Origin: Smittium culicis
Lineage: Eukaryota > Kickxellomycota > Harpellomycetes > Harpellales > Legeriomycetaceae
NCBI GenBank assembly: GCA_001970855.1
Contig: LSSN01000320.1
Location: 1-38,422 of the forward strand
Reading direction: 5' to 3'
Length of the DNA: 38,422 nucleotides
Made by a program: the position numbers and the translations under genes. The notes under the pieces were generated by a model that saw nothing but the letters and a program-made list of their open reading frames with translations, did no database searches and was not told the DNA's origin. How positions within the stretch are numbered: the stretch's first letter is position 1; each line of letters starts with the position of its first letter. This document shows positions 1 through 11,700 of the stretch, in pieces.

Positions 1-946
1 TTTTGGGGTAAGCATTTATTTTTTAGCCAGTCATCTACAGGGGTTCCGACTTTGACATAGACTGTTTTGTCTGTATTAATTTTAGCATTTGAAGCAAGCG
101 AATGAAGTTTGAGTGCTTCATTTACGCTCTCCTCTTCATTACGATTGGTAATTCCTATAAGTAGGTCATCGGCGTATGCTAATACTTTTAAACCTTTATT
201 AGCTATTGGTATTCCAGCGATTTTTTTTTTTAACCTTTAATATCAATGGTTCTATAATAAAGATGTGTATAAGAGGAGACAAGGGCTCGCCTTGCCTTAG
301 AACCTGTTTGATTTTTATTGACTCTGTCGTTTTACTATTTATTATTGCTGATATTGTTGATACAATGTACACGTTTTTTATTCTTTCTATAAATGATTGG
401 CTAATGCCGAATTTTTTAAGGCATAAGAAGAGATACTCCCAATCCACTCGATCATACGCTTTTTCTTGGTCCAATAGTAACATATACCCACTTGTGGTTT
501 CTGGGCTTATTTTACTATTTTCGAATAAGAAATTTGCTGAAAGGATAGTGTCAAAGATGCTTCTTTTTTTTATGAATCCTGATTGACTTTCATTTATCAG
601 TTGTCTCTTAAATTTTTGTAGTCGATTGGCGAGAATCTTGGTATAGATTTTTTCGTCTGTATTAGATAAAGTAATTGGTCCTTAGTTTTTCAGGCGTGAT
701 AAATCGCCTTTTTTTAGGAATAATAGATATTAATGATGCGCCAATATACTTTTTCCATTTTTTTCATTTATAATTTGTTATTATAAATTATTTTTAAGTG
801 TTTTTCTATTGTTATTTTAAATCTTTTATAAAATCCAAAAGTAAATCCATCAGGTCCAGGTGATTTGTTATTAGGCGAGTTATCAATTGAGAATTCTATT
901 TCTTCTATTTCTATGTCTTTATCTAATTCAGCAGCTTCAATTGGTG
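1..946 (-). pseudogene. LINE ORF2, reverse transcriptase part, frameshifted and 3'-truncated
   Basis: Conserved RT blocks occur in the right order but in different frames: KSPGPDGFT near 840-870, a PITLSNTDEKIYTKILANRL-type block near 630-680, LLLDQEKAYDRVDW in the open stretch 199-483, RQGEPLSPL (canonical RQGDPLSPL, so Asp to Glu), and the catalytic YADD encoded at 165-176. Stops and frameshifts lie near 950, 690-780 and 220-235, the last in a T-rich run. Beyond YADD the frame continues to the window edge with a NAKIN.DKT block typical of LINE RTs. The enzyme would copy the element RNA at the nicked target. This copy cannot make it intact. Confidence 0.88.
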
Positions 947-2224
947 TTAGTCTTTTTTTATATTTTGGGTTAGCAACATTTGGCTATTGGCGTTGGTTTC
1001 CCCGTTTTTAAAAAGATTTGAATAAAAATCGTGGCAAATTCTTTTAATTTCTAGCTTATCAGTTATCATGTCGCCATAAATGTTATGTAATTTGTCTATT
1101 TTTTTCTTTTTTTCTTTTGTTTTTAAAAGTCCAAAGAAATACTTGTTTGACTTTTCTCCTTTTTCAGCCCAATTGGATCGATAGCGGACAATTATACCAT
1201 CAAGTTGTTTCATTTTTAGCAATTTAATCTTTTTATTATTTTCTGAAGTTTCCTTAATATATAGTTGCTTTTGTATGGGGTTAATTTTCCCAATTTTTAT
1301 TAGTGTGTCATAAATTGCATTGGTTTTTTCTAGAGATTCTATTTGTGAGTTCTTAGAAGTTATTTTCCCAAATTTAATAAGCAAGTTTTTGCAGCGTGTT
1401 TTTATTGCTGCCCATTCTTCAATATTTGTAATTTCTACGTCTAATATTTTAGACACTTCATTAGCTAATTCGGGTTTTAGAAGTATACTTGCGTTAATTT
1501 TCCAATTGCTTTTGAAAATATTTGGCGCATATCGTATACTAAAAGTGATACATTTATGGTCCGAGAACTCTGTTGGTGCTATTTCAATTATTTTGCAATT
1601 TTGAACACTGTTATTCGTTACAAAAATATGGTCTATTCTAGACTTATACCTGCCTGAGTATTCTTCCCAGGTATAAACTATTTCATCTTTTTTTAGCTCG
1701 CTTATTACATTGGATAAATCAAAGGCTTTAATTAGCTCTTTGATGTTTATCCATTCTTTTTTATTGGTTACTCTTGGTGGGGATCTATCGCGTATTTCAT
1801 TTTCAACCATGTTCATATCCCCCATTATTAAAATTTCTTCGTCGCTTTTTTTAATTTCTAATACTTTTTCCGTTACGAATTCTAACAAAATTTTTCTTTC
1901 TCGCTCATTATTGGGTAAATAGAGGTTCGCTATTCTTATTCTTATGTTTTCAATTTCTACCAATGATATATTGATTCTGCCATCAAAATAAATTAATTTA
2001 TTCAATAGGTTGCATTTACTATTATTTATAATTGTGGCTGTGTATTTAGACCAGGATATCATTCCATTCCAATAGTTGGTCCAAAATGGTACGTCTGCAT
2101 TTTTAATGTTAATTTCTTGGAGACAGACAATGTCTGATTTTACCATTTTCTTTAAGAATTTAAACAGCCTGCCTTTTTTCTTATTGCAAGCTATTCCTTT
2201 CACGTTGAAGGTTGATATTTTCAT
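947..2224 (-). CDS. LINE ORF2, N-terminal endonuclease part (open frame, 425 aa)
   Basis: The first ~231 residues form an exonuclease-endonuclease-phosphatase domain that nicks target DNA to prime reverse transcription. Expected catalytic motifs are present: FNVKG (Asn7), LQE (Glu37), YLPN (102-105), GDMN (Asp136, Asn138), YTW (184-186), SRIDH (Asp198) and SDH (221-223). Residues ~232-425 are the linker leading towards the RT. The frame ends at 947 beside a run of seven T on the plus strand (953-959). One base of shift there restores reading into RT motifs, so the stop is a frameshift and not a natural C-terminus. The ATG at 2224 begins the usual short N-terminus directly before the first EN motif. 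Confidence 0.9.
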   Translation of the reverse strand: MKISTFNVKGIACNKKKGRLFKFLKKMVKSDIVCLQEINIKNADVPFWTNYWNGMISWSKYTATIINNSKCNLLNKLIYFDGRINISLVEIENIRIRIANLYLPNNERERKILLEFVTEKVLEIKKSDEEILIMGDMNMVENEIRDRSPPRVTNKKEWINIKELIKAFDLSNVISELKKDEIVYTWEEYSGRYKSRIDHIFVTNNSVQNCKIIEIAPTEFSDHKCITFSIRYAPNIFKSNWKINASILLKPELANEVSKILDVEITNIEEWAAIKTRCKNLLIKFGKITSKNSQIESLEKTNAIYDTLIKIGKINPIQKQLYIKETSENNKKIKLLKMKQLDGIIVRYRSNWAEKGEKSNKYFFGLLKTKEKKKKIDKLHNIYGDMITDKLEIKRICHDFYSNLFKNGETNANSQMLLTQNIKKD

Positions 2225-2249
2225 ATTTTCCTTTTGTTTCCTTTTGTTT

Positions 2250-3608
2250 TTTTTTTAGGTTGATGAATAAAATGATTAGATGATGTTCATTTCTACTTCA
2301 GTAGAGATGCCTTATTTCGATTTTTCACTTATATCAGTTGAATTTTAACTTTCTGTGTGCTTTTTGAAGTTTTTTCTCCTTCTGTTATTTTACCCTGTCC
2401 CTTTATTTTCGTGCTTGCATCAATTATGACTTTATACTGAGGTTCGTTTTTTGCTTTATTTTTTGCTTTATTTTTTGATGAATTTTTAATCTTTTTAATT
2501 TTATTAAGAGTGCTTTTAATATTACTACTATTGTTTTAGAACTTAGATAGTAATCTTAGATTTAAAACAGAGTATCTGTCTCTTCTTGAAATAAATTTAT
2601 CCTCCAAATCCGAATGGTCACTCTTTGTTGGTAAGCTTTTTTTGTTATTTTTATTTTTTGCTTCTGTAATTTTTCTAACTTTTTTATTTAAATTTATGTC
2701 AATACTAGAGGTTTTATCTATCAAAGTGTCTTTTATTTTCGATTCCTTAACTATAGGTTATGTTGGTGGTATCAGTGTTTTTAATTTCTATTATAGTTTT
2801 TTTTTTACCTATTTCTTGAATAAAAACTTTTTTTGTATTTTTTGGGATTGATGCCCTACTTATTTTTGTTTTTTTTATCAATTTTGGCTTTTAAGTCTTC
2901 GCATTGGTATTTACAATGATCAGGGTTTTTACAATATGTGCAAATTAGATCAGCACTTTTCCTAAGAAAGAGTACCTTAATTCCAATTATTTCTCATAAA
3001 CTAGGTATTGCTTTGTCTTTTTTGTTTTAAAACTAATTTTAATGCTTATGGATGGGTAAGCATTAATCTTTTGTATTTGAGTGAAGTTATATCAAGTACT
3101 TCACCAATTTTTGAAAGTTCTTCACATGCTTTTTGGGCAACTTACCAAAAACTTAGACCATTACATGATGGTATGGTAATTTTATTAGATTCTTAAGAAT
3201 ATTTTATGGTTTCATAAAGCTCAATTTTTTTCTTTATATGTTGTATTCATTTTTTTTACATTTTCAAGGTCATTTTTGTTTATAAATTTTAAAAATAAAA
3301 TTTGTCGACGGTTGTGAAATTCGAAACATTTTTGGATTTTGTAAAACTGGATTAATACATTTTCAACGAAGTCTTCAATATTATTATTGAATTCCCTCAT
3401 CGTAACCCCCAAATTTCAGCGAGGTGCTACCTAAGAAAGCAATTTTCCTTTTTAAAGGGTCGTTATCAGTAGATGTTTTAAATGACGATATTGGAAAAAA
3501 TTTGTTTTCATATCTTCTGATAATATCAGGTGGTTTAGTTTTAGCTCTGACCACATTAGCCCAACTTGGGCTCTGTTCCTTATGGGAACTAGTATTCGTA
3601 TTTTCCAT
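2250..3608 (-). pseudogene. LINE ORF1 (RNA-binding Gag-like protein) remnant
   Basis: The region upstream of the endonuclease reads as pieces of one protein in shifting frames. It begins at an ATG at 3608 with a Ser/Lys-rich N-terminus containing SPSWANVVRAKT, a style common in fungal LINE ORF1s. It continues in a second frame (3221-3412) and includes a perfect C-x2-C-x4-H-x4-C zinc knuckle encoded at 2901-2942. A Lys-rich tail follows (open piece 2536-2724). ORF1 proteins coat the element RNA. Several stops separate the pieces, so it is a pseudogene. The 3' limit near 2250 is approximate. Confidence 0.75.
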
Positions 3609-3620
3609 TTACCATTTATG

Positions 3621-5699
3621 ATTTTGAAAAAAATTATACCTTAAGCTTTGCTTGGTTCTTATTTGTCTGTATACTTTTTTTTTTGTTTTATAAGAGAGAG
3701 TGTGTGTAATAAATGATTTTTATATCGATAGAACTGCAAAAATAATTTTAGTTTAGAAATTTTTAAAAAATGATAATTTATATTACATATAAATTAATTT
3801 TAAAAAAAATACAAAGATACCTGAATTATTTTTAATTTTTTAATTTGAAACGTATAAATGAAATTAAATAATGATGAAAACAATCTTTATTATTAGTCTT
3901 TAACTTTTTTCACACGAAATTTTAGACTTTAATAAAACTATTTTTTATTCATTAGCCCATCATTGATTATATTTAATTGATTTTTTAATATATAAATTTA
4001 AAATTTTTAATTTTAGCATTAAATTATTAGTCAAAAGATTATCGCATTATGATATAATTGTGTCAAATTTTATCTCATATTAGTTAGATTTATTTATTCA
4101 GAGACAAAAATTATACTTAGTAATTAACTGAATGTTTAATCTAATCTTAGCTAAATTTTAAATACTTTTAAATCGGATTATATAAAGCTCCCTCTAAATA
4201 AATTTATAATTGTCAATATTTATTTTATTTTATTTTAAATACTAGTATTTTTATTTACTTGATATTATTTGGTTTATTATAAAAATGACCCTAATTCTGT
4301 ATGATAATTTCTTCTGCATTTTCAAATACGCTTGAAAATTAAGGGGAAATTGTGAATTAGATATCTCTAAACTAAAAAAATAGTTTTATAGCCATGTATA
4401 TACAGAAATAATATTAGTTATATATATATATATAATATTTTTTTCCCGAGCTTTTAGCCAAAAGAATTTAAGTATTTCTAGAATGCTATATATTTCAGAG
4501 CATTTCCAATACTTTGCCATTAACTTTAATATTTGGTTATAGGAGTTTTCTTCAGTTCAACTAAAGCCTTTTATTCTATACTTATAAGATACTAAAGCCT
4601 ATAATGACTGGTTTAATGTAATTTTTATTTATATTATATCTATAAAAACTTCATGGTCCTTCATTTTGGAAGGAAATTGTACTTTTCATATAGTTCATTT
4701 TTTCTTCACTAATGATAAGAATAATACTTTTTTTTTCTTGTAGCGATAAAATAAATTTATAGAATAAAAAGGCTAATAAATTTTTTGAATAAAAAGAAGG
4801 TAAATATAGATGTGAATATATAATAATAAATTTGACGAATCATCAAAACTCACTAAGAAAAGATATTATTTCCTATAAAAATTTACAATTGGATTAAAAC
4901 TCTTTGTAATAAAACTAAGTTAATCATCTCTTTGATTTTAATTATGGTCAACTGATGAGATATTTTCTTTTTTGTAGCACTTTACAAATTTTCGCTACAA
5001 CATATACCTGATAAAAAAAAATTTTTTGAGAACAAAATATTGTTAAGAATGAAAATATAAATGTGTGTGAACGTTAATTTTAATTTTAAATATAACACAG
5101 GATTATAATAATTTTTTATATAATTTCTTACATAGGACTAAAAATTTTAATGGAGTATATCTAAATGATTTTAATGTTTAAATTTAATATAAATAATATA
5201 AATAATATAAATAATTACATGTGATATTTAAAAAGTATTTAATAATCACAATACGAGGAAAATAAATAAATGGCCCTTTTTTTTTTTGAACTAATTTTAC
5301 GTATTTTTCACACTTAATATAATAATATGATTTATATAATATATCACAATATTTTTTTAGATGCAATTTACCAATCACAATTCAACTAAAGTTCATATAA
5401 TATAATGTTACCAAATTCAAATAAAAATTTCAGATTTTAGGTATTGGCGAATACTATGATAAAAATAAACAATCAAATTTTCGAAAAAATAAAAAAATGA
5501 GTTTATTAGTACATTTATTTGAATAAATTTAAAAAAAATCCTATTAAATATTAGTTAATTATTGGTTTTTTGCCTATTCTTTTAATTTAAAAAAAATTTT
5601 CCTAAAAAATATATAAATAAATATTAACTAACCATAACCCTTTTCTGACCAAATGATTTTATTTTATTTTATTTTATTTTGAATTAATAATATTAGGTT
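3621..5699. other. AT-rich gene desert
   Basis: No supportable gene, RNA gene or repeat was seen. All frames are broken by frequent stops. Simple-sequence patches include a (TA)n tract near 4422-4436, TTTTA-type repeats near 4215-4240 and 5657-5680, and a short AATAAT-type stretch near 5190-5215. The open stretch 5184-5378 (-) is Tyr/Lys/Ile-rich, low-complexity and not credible as a gene. Confidence 0.6.
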
Positions 5700-5845
5700 A
5701 AAGCGATTTTAAAAGTCAAATTGTGCAAAAAAATTCATATTGTGCTAAAAGCAGTTTAATTTTTAAAATTTCAATCTAATTGATGGTTATTGAACCAATT
5801 TTCACAAAAAAATCAAATTGTTTTATCTAATTAAAATCAGTCATA
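5700..5845 (+). repeat. Left terminal inverted repeat of the MULE
   Basis: It pairs with the reverse complement of 8606-8758. The strongest match is 5736-5752. A second conserved block (TCAAAT..TTTTATCTAATT..ATCAGTC) lies at about 5812-5842. The middle has diverged with small indels. The outer edge is uncertain by about 20 bases. Confidence 0.78.
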
Positions 5846-6114
5846 ATATTAAATCATAGGGCAATCGAAAATATTTACAATATATATCAAAATTAATATA
5901 AAAAAAATAATTAAATAGCAATATGAAACGCTATTTATATAATTGAACTTTTTTTATCACTCTTCGATTTTATAGGATTTATCATTACTGCACTGAATCG
6001 AATAATAGATAATAAATAACTTTTATTTTATACCAATGTTAGCTTTATTTTATATTATACTTGGTCGAAAATAAAAATAACAGTAAAAATAGAGAAAATT
6101 TTATAATTTAGAAT

Positions 6115-7741
6115 ATGAATTTTACAATAAATTATCAGAATAAAAACGAACGGGTTAGTACAGATAATTCAAAATATTCAGAATATTCGATTTTTATGAA
6201 AAAGCGTTACTCAAAAGATGTAAAATGTAAAAGTAAACTGTATTATTGTTCAAATATTATAAATTTAAAGCTCCCTGCAATATTAATGCTTCGGAATTTT
6301 TATGACAGAAAAAAATTAATATATATTAAAGGCTTGCATAGAAATAAATGTGTAATAGAAGAGAAAAAAACATAAAAAATGAAATATTAAACCTCAAAAA
6401 ATTTGGACATAAGCCTAGTGGAATAAATTTATTTTGAAAAGTAGCAGAATAGAGGTTAAAATCGATCAAATATTAATATGTCAAGAAATGAATCAAGGAA
6501 AAAACGAATAATCAATAAAACCAGAATAGACGATTTAAAAAATATGTTTAATTTTTATAAAACTAAGCTATTTTACTGGAGAACCATACATAGCATCTTA
6601 TTTATCGGATTTAAAAATATTAGGGTTTTATTTACGTCAATAAGCTCAATAAAACTACTTTCTGGAGCTAAAAACCTTCAAATAGATTCTACATATAAGC
6701 TAATTGAGGTGAATTATCCTAAAATATTGTCTGGGATTACAGATAATAAACAATCTTTTTATCCAGTATCAATAGAAATAGCGAGCAAAGAAAATCAAGA
6801 TTCATATTTATAGATATTAAGTACTCTTGAAGATGACATTTATGAAAATAGGTTGTCTTGAAAAATAGAAACAGTTATTGCTGATTCCGCTCTTCAAATT
6901 TCAAATAGTCTTAATTTTCAGCATCAATCAAAGGGAGTTCACTACTGGTTTCATATATCTAAAAATATTTCGACGAATCTAAAAGATATAAATCATATTT
7001 ATGAAAATGAAATTCATTAAGATTTGAAAAAAAATTCAACTTTAAGCGAATTTAGGTATGTTAGATAGATCAACTAAATTTTTTTGAAAAAAATGGACGA
7101 ACTTTAGTGAATTAAATACTGATGAAAAAAAATAGACGACTTATACTTAAAGAAAAACGACAGTTGGTACGAAGGTTATTTCATATTTTTGCCACAAAAA
7201 ACAACTGTTTGGAGAGATTAAATACGACATAAAAGGATAAATATACCAACTAGAAATAAGTAAATATTATTTAATGTTTAAATTTTACTAAAATTTATTC
7301 AAAGATTATAGCAAACTTAGTAAAACAAAAACTTCAAAAAAGACATACAACGAGAAAATTACAACAAAAAAAAACGAGCTTGAAATTTTCATGGCTATAC
7401 AAAAAAGAAATTTACGTATATTTAGTCAAAGACAAAGAAATAGGGCTTTACGGAAAATAAAATACTCTTTATTCAAAGAAAACCCAAAACTGGGAAATTT
7501 TTGACATATTTAGTAAAAATTTTGAAGAAAATAAAATTTTTTTTGCAAATACCACTATCTGCAGTTGGAAAGATCTATATTGTTCATGTGAACAATTTTT
7601 AAAAGGAAAAAAATGTTATCGTGTGTAATCCTTTAAAGAAATAAATAAAATTATTGGTATTGTTGAGATAACGCTTCTTCAAGATGTAAAAAAAGTTGAA
7701 AGACCAAAAAAAAAAAAAAAACATCAGTTTAAAATCGATTT
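6115..7741 (+). pseudogene. MULE transposase, broken by stops and frameshifts
   Basis: An N-terminal open piece (6115-6375) resembles a Cys/His DNA-binding domain (YYCSN...GLHRNKC). A frame-shifted KKFGHKPSGI stretch follows (about 6396-6425), then an open piece from 6478 that is clearly MULE transposase. That piece has LLSGAKNLQIDSTYKL with the first catalytic Asp at 6685-6687, VIADSA with the second Asp at 6883-6885, and HYWFHISKN at 6940-6966 (CWFH motif with Cys to Tyr). Further on are NNCLERLN at 7200-7223, a SWIM-type finger at 7581-7622 (C-x-C-x8-C-x-R, the final His replaced by Arg), and a basic VERPKKK tail. At least six in-frame stops and several shifts make it non-functional. Family identity is strong. 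Gene limits are approximate. Confidence 0.85.
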
Positions 7742-8605
7742 AAGGATTTTATATTACTTTATTTAAATTCATCTTATAAATATACGATTTATTATAAAAT
7801 AATTAACGTAAATAAAAAAATAATATTAACCATCTTAGAAATTTATATTGTAAAATTTTAAATCGAAGCGTTAAAAAGTATCAATCAATTTTTTTTATTT
7901 TTAAACACTCGGGTAATTTGTTTATTTTACTTAAGTTTTTTTTTTTGCAGTATACTCTAAGGAAGTAAATTTCTTAAAAATTAATACGTCTACTGCTGCT
8001 TTAGAGTTGGATACGTAATCGATCTAAAATACATACCAAAATTAGAAAATTTGATTTTATGCATGCTAAATAAAAAAGTTACAAATAAAAAATACCTACT
8101 CAAAATCTATCAAAGTTAACAGCAATATAAAGTAGTCATATCACATTTCTTCGATTTATATACTGATATTTTCGAATCGATTGAATTTTTTTTCAGGTTT
8201 GCATTTAAGTATAGTGAGTTTAATGTTTGAATGTTTGAATATATTTTAAATTTAATAGAGGTTTTAAATAAAAAATAAAATTCAAGAATTAAGTGTAAAA
8301 TTGAAAATTTTTAATTTATAACTAATAAATAACTTTTAATAATTTTTTTTTTTCCGGATTTTTATAAATTATATGAGCTTTTTATTGTAATATGATTTTT
8401 TTTCTTGAGATACCCAATAATATTTCATATTTAGAAATTTTTCTGTTTTAATGGTGATACGAGCTGGGAATAGAAACTATTTTTTGGTTTGATTTATTTG
8501 TTTTATGTGGGTTAATTTCAAAATTAGCGAATTATTTTCAAATAGATAAAAACTAATTACTATTCGGATAATAATGATAGAATTTATTTATAACGATTTG
8601 GATAT

Positions 8606-8758
8606 TTAGACTGATTCAATTAGATAAAACAACTATTTGAATTTTTTTACTAAGTTGATTGATTAAACAGCAGTTTGGTTGAAGAGTTAACAATTGGATT
8701 GCTTTTAGCACAATATGATTTTTTTTTTGAATAATTAAACTAGTTTTTATCAGCTAAA
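8606..8758 (-). repeat. Right terminal inverted repeat of the MULE
   Basis: This is the reverse-complement partner of 5700-5845. GCTTTTAGCACAATATG at 8701-8717 mirrors the left core, and AATTAGATAAAA with GACTGATTC nearby mirrors the inner block. It lies about 860 bases downstream of the end of the recognisable transposase, so it is a structural end and not part of the gene. Confidence 0.78.
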
Positions 8759-11700
8759 TGTATATTAATATACCTGAAAAAAAACCTCCAATACCATTAC
8801 TCCTAAAACCACTTCTCTCAGTTCAATTTTTTCTAAAATAAAAAAACTTCTCATCAAATTACTAACAATTTTTGAGTTTGCAAATTAGTAGAAATAATCT
8901 TTCACAATTTACTTATACTAATTATCTTTAGAAAAATTTTCTTTAAACTATTTACTATTTTTTAACCAATTATCAAGCTCATAAATTATACCCCTATTTG
9001 AATTTTTTACAAATATAAATAATTTATTTTATCTGAAGTGAGAATTATTTAAATTTATTTAAATATTATGTTTAAATAAAATGGAAAAAGCTCATAAAAT
9101 TTTCTATGACTTTAATAATTTATGAATATTGAAAAAAATACCTTACTAATTAATTTTATATTACATATTACCTCGATTTTAAAAAGCTATAAAAATATTT
9201 ACAACAAAAACAGTATTAGGGCGACTACAGATAAAAAAAACCCCAAAAAATAAATTGCTTATCGTCTAAAGAATCGAATTATAAAAAGCAATAAAATAAA
9301 AATAATATATCATTATAAACGTTAATCTAATAAATTTCGCATTATTCGCCAACTCAACAGAATATACGCTATTTAATATAGGTAGTGAATGTATTAACAA
9401 TAAACTATTAAATTCATATCTTTGTGAACAATATAAAATCATTTAATTAATGAATTTAAGGTATAAATTCTATTAAAATCAACTACATTCGAAAAATTAG
9501 CTTTTTGAATAATTTTATTGGTTTAGAGTCATAAATACTAATAAATCTAAAAAAATTGACATGCATAATTACCAAACATATACTAATATTCCAATATAAA
9601 GCTCTCTGAAATATATATTAGATATCTACTTGCCCTGAAAATTAAATTTATCGCAATTTTAATATACTTTTTATTTGAGATTTATTTAAATTATCTGTTA
9701 AATTAAAGTACGTCAATCATTTTTTGTGTATATTTCTGTTAAATAATCAATTTTATGTACAAATATTTGAAATTTTGATAATAATTACTATATAATTTTT
9801 AAAAAATGTATTGCAATACTTCAAAATTGCTTTTTTTTTTGGTAATAGATATAAATATGATAGATAATGATCCAATAATTCAGGCGGATAATTTGGTTAA
9901 GTAGTCTGAGTTTTGCCTACTTAAATAAAATTGACATTTAATATTATAAAATACTGCAAACCAGGTAATAAGTTTGCGTATAAAATTTAATTTATCTCAC
10001 CAAATGTCAGATTAGCAAATAATTCCGGAAAATATGCAAAAGAAAAAAACAGCCAACTTTATTTATTATTACTTTATTGGTCTTGTAATTATACTCCTTT
10101 TCAAAAATATTATCTTTAATGTATCAATATATTTTTTGATTACAATAAAAAAAGAATAAAGTTATTAAAGATCTAGAAAATAGTTACATTGATGATTTTA
10201 TTATTGATAGCTCTAAATTAACCATAACCCTAAGTAGGCTGCTTATCCATACATCGTTATTGACAAAATAATCTATAATATTTTGTTTTTTATTTGATAT
10301 AAAGCAACATATTAACAGAAATACTTTGTTCTTTACTGAGCATGAGTAATAAATATATGGCTAAAAAATTTTGTACTGCTTTAAATGTACCATCCATAAA
10401 CCATATTTTAGACTTGAATAGTTACATCAGATTCTCTCTAGTTAAGAAAATAGCAGCTTTATCAAATTATCCTCATTAATATTAGAATGTATCAAAAAAC
10501 GATTATTATTAAAAATTATATACAAATCAACTGATTTTATAGAAATTTATTATAAAGTTTTCATCAATGATCTTCTGCTACTTGATATTTATAATTAGTT
10601 TTCTTTAGAATTTTTTATGACTTTTGTAAGTAAAACTGAGGGGCTACCTCCAGATCCTAAAGAAATTTCGCTAAGATTTCCTACCTTATTATTTTTAGAT
10701 ATAAAATCTACATTTTAATTAAATTTTATCGCTTGTGCTATTTTACAATTAGTATTTATTTTTATTAAGAAATTTTTTATCCTTGAATTCCTTATATTTA
10801 TTCTTTTCTTCATTTTTTGTTTTTTTATAGTTGTTATATTATTGTTTATATAAAAAATATATAATACCTAGAATGAGTACTGCTGGTAAAAGACTCTACA
10901 AATAATGTCTAATTGCAGACTATCAATTAGCTAGTTATGTTCACATATAATTCATTCTTTATACATAATCTCTACAATTCTATAATATCACTTTAGTATT
11001 AAAAAATGAGAATTATGTATTACATTCTTAATGAAATTTACGTTACATAATATTATTTACATTTAAATTTTTATATACAAGAAGAAAAGGTTTTTCACGG
11101 ATTAGGTTTTTTCACCTTAATTATGAATTAATATCTTTTATCAAAATTCCATATTATAAATTTACTCTAATAATAAGCACGTATAAAAAAATGGAACTCT
11201 CCCATATTATATTATAGTAAAAGTAGTAGTGGGGTATTATATACTGACTTAATCTTTAAAATGGTACAGAATCGCTATTTAATTTTGTTTTTAGGACTTA
11301 TAAAGAGTCAGTATCTATATTCAGTTTTAAAATATTTAATTGAATTTATATTTAAATTTTTTTATTGTCAAAATAATTTATTTAAATAGTTTATACATTT
11401 TATTATAGAATCTTTCACGTTGGTATTAAAATTTAAATTCTATTGGATACATATTTTTAGCTTAATCATAAATTATAAATACTTTCCCCCCTATTTTCCG
11501 CGAAATTATAAAATATCCAAGTAATTAGAAACTGTTATTTCAAATGATAATTAAGTGTTTTGATTATAATTTTCAGTTAAGCGTTTTTTTTATAAAAACT
11601 CAAAGTAAAATATAGTAATCCAAAAAAAAAGCCCCTAAATATATATCATTTTTTCTATTTAAAATTCAAAGGAATTGAGAATTTAATAAATAAGAACAAA

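Larger units (their letters stand above)
1..3620 (-). mobile_element. LINE (non-LTR retrotransposon), decaying, truncated by the window edge
   Basis: Read on the minus strand, this block has the order expected of a two-ORF LINE: an ORF1 with a CCHC zinc knuckle, then an apurinic/apyrimidinic-type endonuclease fused to a reverse transcriptase. The 5' end lies near 3608-3620, just upstream of the first ORF1 ATG. The 3' end is beyond position 1 of the window, so the tail and any target-site duplication cannot be seen. The endonuclease frame is open, but ORF1 and the RT part carry stops and frameshifts, so this copy is inactive yet fairly young. Endonuclease type and RT style fit the L1/Tad-like group known in fungi. 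The clade is inferred, not demonstrated. Confidence 0.93.
5700..8758 (+). mobile_element. Mutator-like (MULE) DNA transposon, degenerate, with long terminal inverted repeats
   Basis: The element is defined by a transposase pseudogene (about 6115-7741) lying between two imperfect inverted repeats (about 5700-5845 and 8606-8758). The repeats share the core CATATTGTGCTAAAAGC, direct at 5736-5752 and inverted at 8701-8717, and an inner block TTTTATCTAATT. Long inverted repeats around a DDE transposase with a SWIM finger are the hallmark of MULEs. The total of about 3.1 kb is in the usual range. Exact ends and the 8-11 bp target duplication could not be fixed by eye. Confidence 0.82.

Noticed and set aside
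206..586. Plus-strand open frame of 126 codons
   Set aside because: It is the complement of the LINE reverse transcriptase, which has clear RT motifs on the minus strand.
1320..1922. Plus-strand open frames opposite the endonuclease
   Set aside because: These are shadows of the endonuclease coding strand, with hydrophobic runs produced by the complement of Lys/Asn-rich codons.
3008..3621. Plus-strand open frames around 3008-3196 and 3424-3621
   Set aside because: They lie opposite the LINE ORF1 remnant, where the minus strand shows the zinc knuckle and the SPSWANVV-type N-terminus.
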